Shown: in pieces, positions 1 to 11,709 of the stretch
How the letters are laid out: every line of letters begins with the position of its first letter
How positions within the stretch are numbered: the first letter of the stretch is position 1
From: Silene latifolia
Taxonomy: Eukaryota > Streptophyta > Magnoliopsida > Caryophyllales > Caryophyllaceae
Direction: 5' to 3'
DNA: 64,000 bases
Assembly (NCBI RefSeq): GCF_048544455.1
Contig: NC_133536.1
Span: forward strand, 35,668,652 to 35,732,651
Position numbers and translations under genes: made by a program
Notes under the pieces: model-generated
Database searches by the model: none
Told to the model about the DNA's origin: nothing
Seen by the model: the letters and a program-made list of their open reading frames with translations, nothing else

Positions 1-222
1 GTAGTTTATGCTACTATTTTCCCTATTTCCGTCTACTTTCGTGTTTTTGTATAATATTGCAGAAATGTGAAGAATCCAGCGGAAATCGAGCCGAATCCGT
101 CCCTAAGTACTTAGCATTGCATTTGACATGGAGTAAAGACTCGGGAATCAAACTTGGTGTGCATTTCACGGCCTGAAAGATGTATTTGCGAGAGTTTTAG
201 AAGCGGATTACCAGCTACAGTG

Positions 223-505
223 GTCTATAGACTGACCTACATGGTCTATAGACTGTCAGAATGCTTCTCGACATTGCAGCCTTATTCAGATGGCTATATC
301 TCGAGTTCTAGATCTGATAATCAAGTGATTCCAATTGGAGGTGAAAGCTTATCTTCTTAGCTTTCCAACGCCGCATAGAACGCCTGATTTGATCAAGTAA
401 CGAAGAAATGGCAGCTGTTTTAAGATCGGTGCGCGCTGCAGGAATTATCAGAAGCTCCTGTACAGCGCATCTTGGTCGATCGATTGGTTCCAGTGGTCGA
501 TCGAC
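223..505. repeat. Two pairs of 21-bp-phased palindromes in LTR of A
   Basis: GTCTATAGAC starts at 223 and 244; GTCGATCGAT starts at 475 and GTCGATCGAC at 496. Each pair is offset by exactly 21 bp. The last lies in a perfect 16-nt palindrome at 493-508. The right LTR has the second pair at 13811 and 13832. Confidence 0.9.
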
Positions 506-1010
506 CACCCCACGAGCTGACGCTCAAATTAAAAGACGAGGAAGCTCATTGTAATTAGGTTTAGGAATAAGGGTTTTACGTGACATTCCTATATAACGTA
601 ACCCCTTCCTATTCATTAATCATCATTCATTAGCTTAGTTTAATTCAGTTCCTATCATACAACCGAGTATTCATTAGTTTAGATTAATTTTCCGTCAATA
701 AAGTTTTCTTTTGCATTAGGGTTTGATCATTTCGCTGCAATTCCTCTTTACGGTATTGTCTGTTCTTCCGTTCAATTTCTTTGCTTTTATTCTTCCATAG
801 TTAGAATTGCTAGTTAGATTTCCCAAAGCCAATTTATCGTTTCATATTAGTTAATTATTTAGTTAATTCAATTATGAATTCGTTTGCTTTAGTTGTTAAT
901 TTTACTGTTATTATTATCGCTAATATGTCTAGCTAAACACCCCCGTGCTAAGATGTAGGGGATCTATGGCGTAGATGGCATTAGAATAGGTGACCCCGCA
1001 TTAGGGCTTG

Positions 1011-1083
1011 GTCGATCGACTGGCTTAACTAGTCGGTCGACTGAGCCGGTTAGTCGATCGACTGGGGTAGCTGGTCGATCGAC
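1011..1083. repeat. Four palindromes at exact 21-bp period in LTR of A
   Basis: GTCGATCGAC, or its variant GTCGGTCGAC, starts at 1011, 1032, 1053 and 1074. The right LTR repeats the layout at 14347, 14368, 14389 and 14410. Spacer sequences differ, so this is not a simple 21-bp tandem repeat. Confidence 0.93.
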
Positions 1084-1682
1084 TGACTTCGTGTCTGATT
1101 AGCACCGTATAATTCGTTAAGTGCAATATTTAACAATGAGACCGAGAGGAGACTTGTTAGATGCTTAGTTTTGACCAACCCGTAGATCGAAAGATAGGGA
1201 AGGGCATTAATTAACGAGTTGAGATGACTAAATTGCTGAGATCGAGAGATAATGTACTTTAGGCTTTAGGAATCACTAATCGGGCCGAGAGCTAGCATTA
1301 GTGAGACTTAGGGACTGGTAGCATAGGCCGAAAGGAGCTACTAATTAACTTGGACCGAGAGGACTTGTTTTACCCATCCTACACGACTGTATTTCGGACT
1401 TACCTAGGATTATGTGTCATCGCAGCTATAGTGAACCGACCGTCTTAGCATTTCTTTTATCATTGTTTACATCTTTTGCAACTTTTATTTATTTATTTAG
1501 TTTTTGTTATTAGTTTTAGAATTAATTCACATCAAAACCCCCTCACGATTCTGATAGACTGAAATATAAAGCAACTATTATCTCCCTACCTCCCTGCGGA
1601 TCGACCCTTACTACTACTTGCTAGTTGTAGTTTGGTTTTATAAATATTATTTTTGGTGCACACAACGACAGGCATCAAATAT

Positions 1683-1700
1683 TGGCGCCGTTGGCAGGGA
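1683..1700 (+). other. Primer-binding site of element A (tRNA-Asp type)
   Basis: TGGCGCCGTTGGCAGGGA lies 5 bases after the LTR. It matches the complement of the plant tRNA-Asp 3' end, as used by Athila-type elements, with two mismatches. Element C has the perfect form. Confidence 0.85.
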
Positions 1701-1850
1701 GGCAGTGCTAGTTTTAGTTGTTTCTTATTTTAGTCTGTGTTTCGCCTCAAGGGAAGACTGAGTACCTTGAGGCAGTTCTTACCATCTCCTCTAGTGTTGT
1801 TTTGTTAGGTCCTACAGGTCCTATCTACAGTACTTCAGAAGGGTCCACCC

Positions 1851-3884
1851 ATGTTCCATTCTCAGGAGCAGCAGGTGGAGTTTTGTGGGAGATGCGGCGG
1901 AGGGGGACACATAGCTGATGCATGCAGGAGCCCTATGGAGAAGATGTTTGCTTTTCATCGATTTAAGCACGACAATGCGTATAATTACGCTCCTACTTCA
2001 CCGCATTAACCATATGTGCCTCCTTATGTAGCCCCACCACCATCCACTCCGTCACAGCAAGAGTCGAATAATGAAGTTGAAGAGTTGACGAGTCTAGTGC
2101 AGCTGCTTATGGTGGAGGTACATAAAAGTAATGCGGCGAATGAGGTCTCAATCACGGAGCTGAAATCTCAATTTGCTACATTAGATAAGAATGCAGCTGA
2201 GATACCGAGTCAATTTCACTCTCTGAATCAGTGTATTGAGACCATACATGCAATGACGCTGAGGAGCGGGTCTACTCTTGATGGACCTGAGAAAGCTGCT
2301 GAAAAAGAAAAGAAGAAAAAGAGCGAGAAAAAGACGAACAGCGGCGATCACGGTCGATCGACCGCATCACCCAGTCGATCGACCACCCCTCATTCCTCAG
2401 TGACACTTTCTGACCTTTCTGTTCATTCTGGAAAAGAAGAAGTCAGTCGATCGACCGACCCCACTGGTCGATCGACCGATGATGCTGCTAATACCGAATC
2501 ATTTCGTCCTCCAATGCCAGATAACTTGAGGGATTTCTTGTTTCGAGGTGAGACGACTCCGAAATTATCAAGGCAAGATCCAAATGCTGATGGGTCAGTT
2601 CCGATTCCAAAGTATGACCCTACGACGGTTAATGGCTCATTCTTGAGACGGTCTGAAGAAGGTTCGAGCTACAACAAGGACAAAGTAGTGGATTTTCAGC
2701 CTAAGTCCACCGATGCCGGTATGAGAGACCTAGAAGAGAGGGCAAAGCTACTACTGACAGCCCCTTATCCAGAGAGACTAGTGTCAACCAAAGATGAGGT
2801 AACATTCGATAAATTCAAAGGTTTAGTGAGTAGTCTTAATGTGCAAGTACCTTTCTTAGAGCTAGTTAATCAAGTACCTGCATATATGAAGTTCATGAGA
2901 CAGTTGCTAGCTAAGAAAAGGTCTTTGAATGCTGTCGAGTCTGTGCAATTAACTGAGGAGTCTAGTTCATACTTAATTCACACTGCCGTCAGAACCGTCG
3001 ACCCAGGTAGTTTCTCTGTCCCCTGTAATATTGGTACCTTCTCAATTGAGAAGGCATTATGTGATTTAGAGGCTAGTGTCAGTGTTATGCCTTTGAGTCT
3101 GGCTAAGAAGTTGGGATTAACTAGATTTGCTATTACTGATATGACTGTGCAAATGGCTGACCGGTCTGAGATGCGGCCGATAGGTATTTTAGAGAATGTG
3201 CCCGCGCAAATTGGGAAGTTCTTTTTCCCCGTTGACTTTGTTGTTTTGGACATTCCCGAAGATGTCAACACCCCAATTATTTTGGGAAGACCATTTCTGC
3301 ACACTGCTGGTGCAGTAATTGATGTGGGGGAAAGAACTTTGACCTTTAAGGTAGGGAAACACTCTATTATATTTGCCCAATCCCCTAGGAAGAAAGATCC
3401 TATGTGGCCAGTTACTTGTAATGTGATTTCTGAAAAGAAATCTTATTTTGTGCTTTCTGATATGCCCACTTTAGTACCTGTGCCTATTCCTGTTGTGACA
3501 CCTCCGCCCCAGATTGGGAGCAAATTGGAGGAAGATTCTTCTGTTTTGACTGTTGCAGGAACTGGTTTGGGGAAGAAAGAACCGCGGATCGCTCCAGCTG
3601 TGAAGGAGCCCATTGTTCAGAGAGGCGGTTTGGGATGTCTGAGCTATGCAACTAACGAGGAGCCAGATGAGGAGCCCAAGAAGGAGGAGCCAGTCAAAAT
3701 TTTGGAGTCGGATCTTGAGTGTGAGGAGCTAGAAGATGATGGCCATGCTTGGGAAGATGCTAGAGATGATCCATTGAGTATTCCAGTCGGAGTAGAGTGG
3801 AGTCCAGCTTCTGAGATGAGCACTGCGGAAGCTACTTCGTGTAGACAGAAGCCTTGGTCGGAGATTTTCCGCAGTTTCCGTTGA
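1851..3884 (+). pseudogene. gag-protease relic of element A
   Basis: An open frame starts at ATG 1851, encodes a CCHC zinc knuckle (Cys codons 1884 and 1893, His 1908, Cys 1923), is stopped by TAA at 2007-2009, then stays open in the same frame to 3884. The upstream gag core found in element C (50.3-51.1 kb) is absent, so the 5' gag appears deleted. The 622-residue downstream frame carries a lysine-rich linker, the palindrome-encoded RST-containing repeats (about residues 113-152), the conserved stretch beginning MPDNLRDFLF, and a retropepsin-like domain (about 325-450) with ILGRPFL. The protease active-site motif, normally DLGAS in these elements, reads DLEAS, so catalysis is probably lost. 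No reverse transcriptase follows. Confidence 0.85.
2353..2476. repeat. Two pairs of 21-bp-phased palindromes inside gag of A
   Basis: GTCGATCGAC starts at 2353 and 2374, and at 2446 and 2467. The 21-bp step equals seven codons, so both copies of a pair read in the same frame and give the peptide RST, usually as GRST or SRSTD. Element C has equivalents at 40596/40617 and 40667/40688. Confidence 0.9.
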
Positions 3885-4128
3885 TCTATTCGTTTCTTAG
3901 ACCTTTTAAAGACTATTTTATTGCTTTTAGACTATTTATCGTTTTTCGTGTGCGCGAGACTTCGCATTTTAATTGGTTCGCTTAAGATTTCATAGACTAT
4001 AGACTATTACCTTTGGGTTTTGCGCAAATTTTGGGCGCATATTTATGTGCACTTGCAGGTATTTAGAGCAAATTAACTCAATTCATTGAGTTAATTCGAA
4101 GAAGAGATTTGTTTCATCAGGTAGGCCA

Positions 4129-4230
4129 GTCGATCGACTGGCATAGTTGGTCGATCGACTGCCATATGCAGTACAGTAGCTTATGTTCATCGAGCACTGG
4201 TCGATCGACAGGTGCCATGGGTCGATCGAC
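4129..4230. repeat. Two pairs of 21-bp-phased palindromes, 3' region of A
   Basis: GTCGATCGAC starts at 4129 and 4150, and at 4200 and 4221; both offsets are 21 bp. Confidence 0.92.
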
Positions 4231-5328
4231 TAGTATTGCTGCTGTTCCTTTTCTTCTATTTTTATTCTTTGCACGTAATTTCCGTCCCATTTTTGTTTTT
4301 CTCGGATTATGCACGGTATTGTTTGTCTTTTCAGGTACCTTACGGTAGCACTGCTGGCTACCGAAACCTCCTAGCTCACGCGGGTTTGGGGAGGTTTCCT
4401 TTTGCGCTTAAAATCTTGTGAGTTTCTGAGTCACCTTCATGTCTTATTTAGTTTTTTATCGCAAAAATCCCATTTCCCTTTTGTTTCTTTTACATGATTT
4501 TGCACAATGGGGACATTGTGTGATTTGGTTTGGGGAAGGGTTTTGTGTCGCATTTGCATTGTTTTAACTGCATTTCAGTTACACGTTTATTGCATTTCAG
4601 TTATACGTTTATTGCATTTCTGCTTGCATTGTATTTATTTCCTATATATATACAAAATTCAAAATTCAAAAAAATTGAAAAAAAAATCCTAAAAATTCTA
4701 AAATTGCACGTTTATTTTAGCATGTAGGTTGAGTCGGAACGGTAGTATTTCAATGATGACATTGCATTTTCATCTGTTTATGCCTAAGCCGTGCTTAATT
4801 AACATGTTATTAGTAGAATCACAAATGCATAGTCTACGAGTTTTCGTTAATTTATTCGTTGAATCTTGAGACTTGACTTAGATTTTTGGCAAACTACTTA
4901 TATTTCTGAGGTTTAGAGCTTATAACTGGTGACATTCATGCCCAGTTCATTTAGGATTTGTGAGTAGTTACTCCTTATAAGGCATGTTATATCAATATGC
5001 ATAAATATGAACTTAATCTGCTTAATACCTGTATGAATTCGGGTTTGTGGTTAGTTGACACATGTGGAAGAGGTTCCCCTTTATTCATTTTACCCATAAG
5101 CCCCACAAAAGCCAAATTTGCCTTTTTTGTCCCATAAGCTACATTCCATATTTAGCCTACCCTTGCTGAGCTAGTATCGGTAGTCGTTCGGTAATATTTT
5201 ATTGCATTTTGGTTTTTATGTCTCGTGTTGAGAATATGTTGGTGAAATGTTGAAGGGAGAGAAAAGAAAGAAAAAAACAAAATACGAAAAAAAAAAAGAA
5301 AAAAATGATTCGAAAAAAAAAAAGATCA

Positions 5329-5359
5329 GTCTATCGACCGGCTACATTGGTCGATCGAC
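5329..5359. repeat. Palindrome pair, 21-bp spacing, 3' region of A
   Basis: GTCTATCGAC starts at 5329 and GTCGATCGAC at 5350. Confidence 0.9.
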
Positions 5360-5853
5360 TGTGGACTGCAGTGGTGAAAGAAAAATTCGAAAGTCACATG
5401 TTATAATTGTTATAAGTTGGTGATTTACACTCCCATGTTGTTTTTGTATCTTATGGGGAGTTGACTTATTATGGAGATTGCGAGATTTGTGCTTCTAATT
5501 AGCACCGGTTTTATTGTTGATCTTGAGTTTGAAGTTGGGATGTTCCCGTAATTTGGATCTGTAATTACTAGCTTGGCTTTAACTCCTCATATCCAAATTC
5601 ATTTTAGCCCCTTCTTACCCATAGCCTCACATATCCAAATTTACCTCGGCATGTGTCATGGTCATTTGTTTGGTTGGAATGCATATGTACGGTTGTAGAG
5701 ATCATTTTCATATTAGATTGCAGGCATGTTCTTATAGGTCGTAGTTAGGTGAGAGTCTTTACAAAATTACTTCTTTCTATCTTCACATATACTCACCCGT
5801 ATTTATTGTGTGATATGAGCGACCCGTGAGAGTCCATAATGATAAGTCTTTAT

Positions 5854-7234
5854 TGTAATACCCAGGATATTTAAGAACTCTGTTGACCGACCTTGTTGAC
5901 CAAACAGACCTTAGGGATGAATGGGTGAGGGAACAGGCTTGTAACATGAGCTTTATTGGATTGTTTACTCGACCTAGTTGAGGATACTCGGCCGAGTATC
6001 ACCTATACTCGGCTGAGTATCACCTATACTCGACCGAGTAGAGCCTACTCGGCCGAGTACTCCCGTACTCGACCGAGTATGGCTGCTGTCGACACGTTAA
6101 TATAAAATGCAAGATTCGCGAGATTCATTTCATTTCATTTCCCATTTTCCTCGACAGTTCCTCTTTCTCTAACCCTAGCCTATCTCCCTCTCCTATCACC
6201 CCATATCTTCACACTCTAATGTATATAGCCTAAACCCCCACCATGGGAAGGACGGGATTCGCTAGCGAAGGATGACGTGTGTGGTAGCCGTCTATGCCAC
6301 CGCCGATGCGTATTGTTAGGTAAGTCTCTGCCTTGTGTTCTTTTGGGTGATTCTTTGAGTATAGTTGTGTAATAGGAGGTGGTTATCATTGTTAGGATGC
6401 TTATTGGAGTCGTGCATGGATGTGTATGGATGTCTTACATGCTTTGCGACGGGGTAGGGTTTTCTACTCAGTTTTACTGTTAATTGTTATGGCATGATTG
6501 TTTCATGATTATTGTTAACTGCTGATCATCGGATTATGGGCGTGGTTGTGACGGTGTTGGTGTGGAGAGGTTATGACAGCTGTGATGCTGTGTGTTGTGA
6601 TTGTGGTGGAGTCGCTTGCGGGAGTGGCTTCACACCCTAGTTCGCCCTCCGTGGAACCCGCCACGGGAGGGGATGTGCACATTAAGGGACAGGGACTTGT
6701 TTTAGTCGCTCGTTGATGAGCTGGACTTGGTGGGATCGACTGCGATCACCCACTGGCGGTGTGGATTACCTGTTGCGATGGGTAATCTGGCAGGGCTACA
6801 CACTTCGGTGTGTAGTCGGTTACTATGTGAGATCGGGAGACTGGGGAGTGTGGATGATCAGCTAGTTACCTTATTGCTTGCCTTATATTGTTTGAGTAAT
6901 ACTGACCTCGTTGTTGTTGTTTTGTAAAACCTGCGGTGATCTATTCGGGGATGGTAAGCAGTTGGCTTAGCAGGTACTGTTGATTATGGCTGCTAGGATT
7001 GGAGGGATCGAGTCATCACGCTACCAGTCTAGAGATGCTGTGTCATGAGTGTTGTTGTTGTATCTTAGGTGTAAAGAGTTTGCATTTGAGTCGTATTGTA
7101 TGAGATATATTAATATTTTATAATTGTTCTTTTATTGTCTAATTTGATCTACTTCCTCGGGAAACCGAGATGGTGACACCGTCATACACTGGGATGGTCC
7201 TTGGTAAGGCGTCCTGGTGTGCGGGGGTGTTACA
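5854..7234 (+). repeat. 5' LTR of element B (1381 bp)
   Basis: Near-identical to 11710-13069 but 21 bp longer; the extra length is one palindrome unit at about 6007-6027. Confidence 0.92.
5967..6078. repeat. Palindrome array in 5' LTR of B (six units)
   Basis: ACTCG..CGAGT units (consensus ACTCGGCCGAGT or ACTCGACCGAGT) start at 5967 (degenerate), 5986, 6007, 6028, 6047 and 6067, giving steps of 19, 21, 21, 19 and 20 bp. Confidence 0.9.
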
Positions 7235-7237
7235 AAG

Positions 7238-7250
7238 TGATATCAGAGCC
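7238..7250 (+). other. Primer-binding site of element B (tRNA-iMet type)
   Basis: TGATATCAGAGCC, 3 bases after the LTR, matches the usual plant TGGTATCAGAGC site with one mismatch. Confidence 0.85.
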
Positions 7251-7890
7251 GAAGATTTTGGAACCTGAACCAATGAATTTAATGAATGTAGGGTGTCAAC
7301 TAAAATAAACTTGGTGTATGTGCGTTGGGAGCCCCAGCCGATGCTAGATTTTGGGTGAGAAGGCGCCCTCATTTCAAAATCATGGCCCCATCGAACTTAA
7401 GCCAGACACGGGGAAAAAGGGTAGCTAGTGAGAGTCGTTGATTGCTTAATGATGATTGTTGTGTGCATATATGTTTATGATAATAGGTGTCAAGGTGTAA
7501 TGGTTGCGATTTGCGACCAGAGGTAAGTTAATCAATTGTTCAATGATGGTTGCGTTATGTAGTGATTACTGCCTGGCAAATGTGGTTAAGGTGTATATCT
7601 TGTGAGTAGCGGAATCTGTGATGATGTGTTATAGGAGCTAAGCCATGTAAGTACAGTAATTAATTGCCAAGTATGCTGAAAGGTAGGGTGTAGACGTGTC
7701 ATAGCAAAGTGAGGAATGAAGGTAGAAATGATGATCGAATTGGTAGTGGATGTACAAAATACGTGTTGATATGTGTTTATGTGGTAGAACTAAGCTCTAA
7801 TAGTGACGAGCCGGTTGTACGGAACTCCGAACGATGTTATTTATTTTGCAGGAACAATGAAAATTTATGATTTCCTCTTTACTTTTGGAA

Positions 7891-8076
7891 ACTCGACCGA
7901 GTAGAGTACTGTACTCGACCGAGTAGACCATACTCGGCCGAGTATAAAGCTACTCGACCGAGTGTCCGTTTGGTGAAAATTACAATCGCTATTGTCCTTG
8001 AAAACTCGACCGAGCAAGGGGGATACTCGACCGAGTAGTCGACACTCGGCCGAGTATGCCCAACACTCGACCGAGT
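7891..8076. repeat. Two four-unit palindrome arrays in leader of B
   Basis: ACTCG..CGAGT units start at 7891, 7913, 7932 and 7952, then at 8004, 8025, 8044 and 8065. Steps are 22, 19 and 20 bp, then 21, 19 and 21 bp. Confidence 0.9.
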
Positions 8077-8666
8077 ATTTCTGTAGCGGGACTTACACGT
8101 GTTATACAAAAACCCTATTTTCGTCCCATTCTTTCTTATTTCCGCCTCCCATCTTCATATCTCCTTCTCTCTAAAACTCCATACCCTCCCTTTCTCAAGC
8201 TTTTGGGGTCAATCCTTGGTGATTAATTCATTCCCCCTTGCTATAAACCCATCTAAGGTAAGGTTTTAAGTCGATTTCTCTCTTTATTTTCAAAGTTATG
8301 GCATAATTTCAGCTATACTTCGAATTCTCTTTGTGAGCATCTGAAATAGAGTATTCATCTTACTAATTCTTGGATTTAATCGTATATAAACCTCGTGTAT
8401 GCCCTTGTTTAAGCAATTTCATGGTTTAAAATTTGATTTCCATATCCTAGGGTTGCTAAAAATGAAACCCTCTTTGTTTGATGTTTATCCTTTGGTTTGA
8501 GACAACTTAAAGCTTCTAATCATATAATTTGTAAGGTATTTGGTGATTTTCTGATAAAATTTGTCTTAAAAGATCGTTTCAAAATCTGTATACAATTGAA
8601 AACAGTCCGTCTTTTGCTATAAGAGTTGTTGTGTCAATCCCCTGTTAAAACTTGTTTCTTTGCATT

Positions 8667-10236
8667 ATGGTGAATACCAGAGGCTTACCCAACAAAAGAA
8701 CTCGTGGTAATGTTCAGCTTGAGACGGGTTAGTCAAGCCGTGAACCTGTAGTTCCATCGGTGGAGGCACATCCATCGGTAATATTCTCTGACTTCAATCA
8801 CCGTAAGGCTTTTGTGGCCCTTATGCGCCGTCCATTCCGCCCCACCCGCTGTATTAATCCTGGAATTCCTGATACTTTAGGGATTAAAGAGGACATATTT
8901 CACATCTTTCGGATTCTGGGTATGGAGGGGTTATATCACCTGAGGAAGAAATCCTACCCCCACTTGACCTTGGAGTTTTTGAGCTCCTATGTTTATGACA
9001 AAAAGGGAAAGACAGTCTCCTTTCATCTCATGAATGAGGATCATAAGCTCACCCTAGACGAGTTTGCTGACCATTTGGGTTTAGAGGCCGAGGGGGAGGG
9101 GTACCTTAGTGATGTGGCCAAGAACAGTGGTGCACCTCTTTACCTTCCATATTTGACTGGCAGACCTGCCCCTAGTGCCAGTGCCATGCTGATCAATGAT
9201 GTGCAGCACGTTTTCCTTCGTATGTTTCTGAGGATGTTGACCTGTTTGCTATACTCGAGAGACGACGTGAGCAAGCTTAATTCTCACGAGGTCATGTTGC
9301 TTATGTCTTATCTTAACCTACACCGTCAGAAACCGTTCTACAACAGTGCTCCAGGGGTAGTGTGCTCTAGTCTTGAGCGCATGGCACAGTCCGATACCCG
9401 ACACATTGCTTGCGGGGCCATAGTGACCCGCTTAGCTCAGCGCCTGACAGATTTTGAGGCCCCACCTCCGGAGAGGGATGAGTATGTATAGACTGTTCCT
9501 ACTATGGATGCTCAGTACTTGTGTCAGAACAGATGGTTGAGGAGGATGGATGACGGGTCTTATGCCTGGAGGGTGAGGGGATCTATGTGGATGGTGCTTC
9601 CAGACCCAGCTCGCCTCCCTATTGTTGACCATTTTGCTGAGTGGGAGCCTTGTGCTATTCCTAGGCCTCCGCCCCAGACCTACCTGATTGACCCTAGGAT
9701 CCTCTTGGACCTACTCCGAGCCACATCACCGTGCCCGAGGGGCGATCGTGCACCTCCTCCACCTCGAGAGCGCCGTAGGGTGAGGCAGTCTAGGGTAGAC
9801 CCGGTTGTACCTGAGCCCTCTTACTCCGCCCCTGACTTCTACCCTTACCAGTACTCACCCTACCCCACAGTGCATGACCCCAGGATGCAGCCGAGTGACC
9901 TGGCTGAGCGGATCTCCACTACCTTGGTGCTCCGTAACATGCATGAGTGCCCTTAACCAGGGCATAGGGATACAACTAGCACAGCCTGTCTGGTGGAAGG
10001 GACCGGGAGTGGACACGGGAGTATTCCACAGCTACGGAGTTGACCCGAGTTACTGGAGACCTCCGGAGGAGACTGAGTTTGGCTGCCTTGCGGGACCGTG
10101 GGGAGCCAACTATGGCAGTCAGCTAAGAGGAGATTCGTCAGCAGCAGCAGCAGGTTTTCCAGGTGTGGGCAGTTCAGGCGCAGGTACTTCTGGCGCAGGT
10201 GGTGATGATGACATGGAGGAGGGTCCTCGTTATTGA
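8667..10236 (+). pseudogene. Athila ORF1-like protein of element B, interrupted
   Basis: A frame begins at ATG 8667 and runs to 9956 with only two interruptions, both amber codons (TAG at 8730-8732 and 9489-9491). A +1 relative frame then stays open to 10236, so one frameshift near 9940 is likely. The region around residues 40-150 (FRILGMEGLYHLRKKSYPHL, LTLDEFADHLGL) resembles the plant Athila ORF1 family, whose function is unknown. The tail has a proline-rich segment, a Gly/Ala-rich segment and an acidic end. It carries no protease or polymerase motif. It might be a structural protein used with enzymes in trans. Family assignment is from pattern recognition and should be searched against PF03078. 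Confidence 0.65.
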
Positions 10237-11709
10237 CCTTGTGTTGTTAGATTGCTTGGAGTGGCTTCTTTGATGTTGGATTTATTTCTTTTGTGTTGGA
10301 CTTATTACTTTTACGTTGGATGTTTACTTTCGGGATTTATTAGTTACTATGGATGACTGTACTTGGCCTTAAGGCCGTTACCTTTCTTTTGGCTTAACTG
10401 TGGACCTCTTGGAATCGGTTATATTCCGTATTGTGGTAGGATGTTTGGATGCAGGTAACACAGGATGTTGGATTGCAATTGTTGGCTCTCTGCCTGTTAC
10501 AACTCGATCGAGTATAAACAATACTCGACCGAGTAGGGCTTACTCGGCCGAGTATACTCTTATACTCGACCGAGTAGAGCTTACTCGGCCGAGTAACCAT
10601 TCATACTCGGCCGAATTGTACTGTTACAGGGACCCCTTGTGATGTATGCTTATTAACAGTCAGATGTATGTGGTTGTCTACATGTTAAAGTGGTTGGGTG
10701 TTTTGGTATGTACGTACTTGGGGTAGTATATCGATTTATGAAGATTAGACATATTGTCACGGTCTACATGAAGGATCTTAACTTGGTCATAGTACTGGGG
10801 GAGTGCTTATTTAGTGTGGGAATGCTAAAACATAGTAAGAACGTGTCATAACTGCCCCGAGTTTATACATTTGCATGTTGATGATTCAATGCTATCTATC
10901 GTAACTTCCCTGTTTGGTTACAGTGATAATCAGCCCAACTGGATAAATGAACCTGGTGGTCGGTACATGTCTAACATAAAGGCTAACGAATAAAGTGTTA
11001 TCATTTGTTAACCTCACCTCTGGATCTATATAGAATACTTAATTGCTGGCACATTCTGTTGCTATGAGTCACAATCGTGTAATGTCATAGAGTAAGCTTG
11101 GTAATATTAATTAAGGTTATTTATAGTTATGGGTAATGTCACAGTTGGCACGTATGTGTTGGTTCACGGTACGGAAAGTGTTTAGCGGTAAACTTCGGGG
11201 ACGAAGTTCCTTTAAGAGGGGAAGAGTAATGTCACGGAAATAAATGTTTAATTATGTCTGTAATATTTGGAATCACGTGTATATTATGTATGTTAGTATT
11301 CGGAATTTGCATTTATGTTTCCTTGAAGTTGTATTCATAGTGTACTCAAGTGATATGAATGTTATACTTTGTACCTATGTTATACTATGTATGGGTGTAT
11401 GGAATGTGGTGGTTGGGTTTTGTTTTGTAGTTGTGTATGGTTGCTAGTTGTTGTATTGCTTTTAACAAGAGAGTGTAGATGAATTCATTAATTTCCGTAA
11501 GTTATGTGTAATAGTTAGTAATTGGTATTGCTTGGAGGAATAGCTGTGGTAGATAATTGTTGCATGAGTAATGTGGTGTGGCGGTAGTGTTAGAACGGTT
11601 TGTGGCCGTACACCTTTAGGTAGGTAGAGGGTGTCACAGTACGTGACCCTGAGGCGAGCGGAGTGTGGACTGATTTTCGGGGACGAAGTTCTTTTTAAGG
11701 GGGGAAGAC
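10237..11709 (+). other. 3' untranslated region of element B with purine tract
   Basis: No credible gene. It includes a palindrome array at 10502-10616 and ends in the purine tract AAGGGGGGAAGAC at 11697-11709 directly before the 3' LTR. A similar motif (TTCGGGGACGAAGTTC) occurs near 11195 and again at 11676. Confidence 0.7.
10502..10616. repeat. Six-unit palindrome array, 3' region of B
   Basis: ACTCG..CGAGT units start at 10502, 10523, 10542, 10564, 10583 and 10605 (the last degenerate), giving steps of 21, 19, 22, 19 and 22 bp. Confidence 0.9.

Larger units (their letters stand above)
1..1677 (+). repeat. Left (5') LTR of element A, truncated by window edge
   Basis: It matches 13337-15019 nearly base for base and ends CATCA directly before the primer-binding site. 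It contains three groups of 21-bp-phased palindromes (starts 223/244, 475/496 and 1011/1032/1053/1074). Confidence 0.93.
3885..5853 (+). other. 3' untranslated region of element A, before insertion B
   Basis: No credible coding sequence. It is homologous to the reverse complement of roughly 37.0-39.2 kb in element C. It holds three palindrome pairs and an A-rich tract near 5270-5325. It resumes after B at 13070. Confidence 0.7.
7235..8666 (+). other. Leader region of element B
   Basis: About 1.4 kb between the LTR and the ORF1-like frame without a credible gene. It contains two four-unit palindrome arrays (listed separately) followed by a pyrimidine-rich stretch around 8110-8200. Confidence 0.6.

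Noticed and set aside
1011-1083. Regularly spaced short repeats suggesting a CRISPR array
   Set aside because: The genome is a plant nuclear genome, repeats are only 10-14 bp palindromes, and they sit inside LTR retrotransposons.
2978-3380. Reverse-strand frames inside gag of element A
   Set aside because: They are antisense shadows of the protease domain, which has clear family motifs on the plus strand.
6727-6927. 66-residue frame in the LTR of B, repeated at 12562-12762
   Set aside because: Present twice only because it lies in both LTRs; no known domain and no sign of translation.
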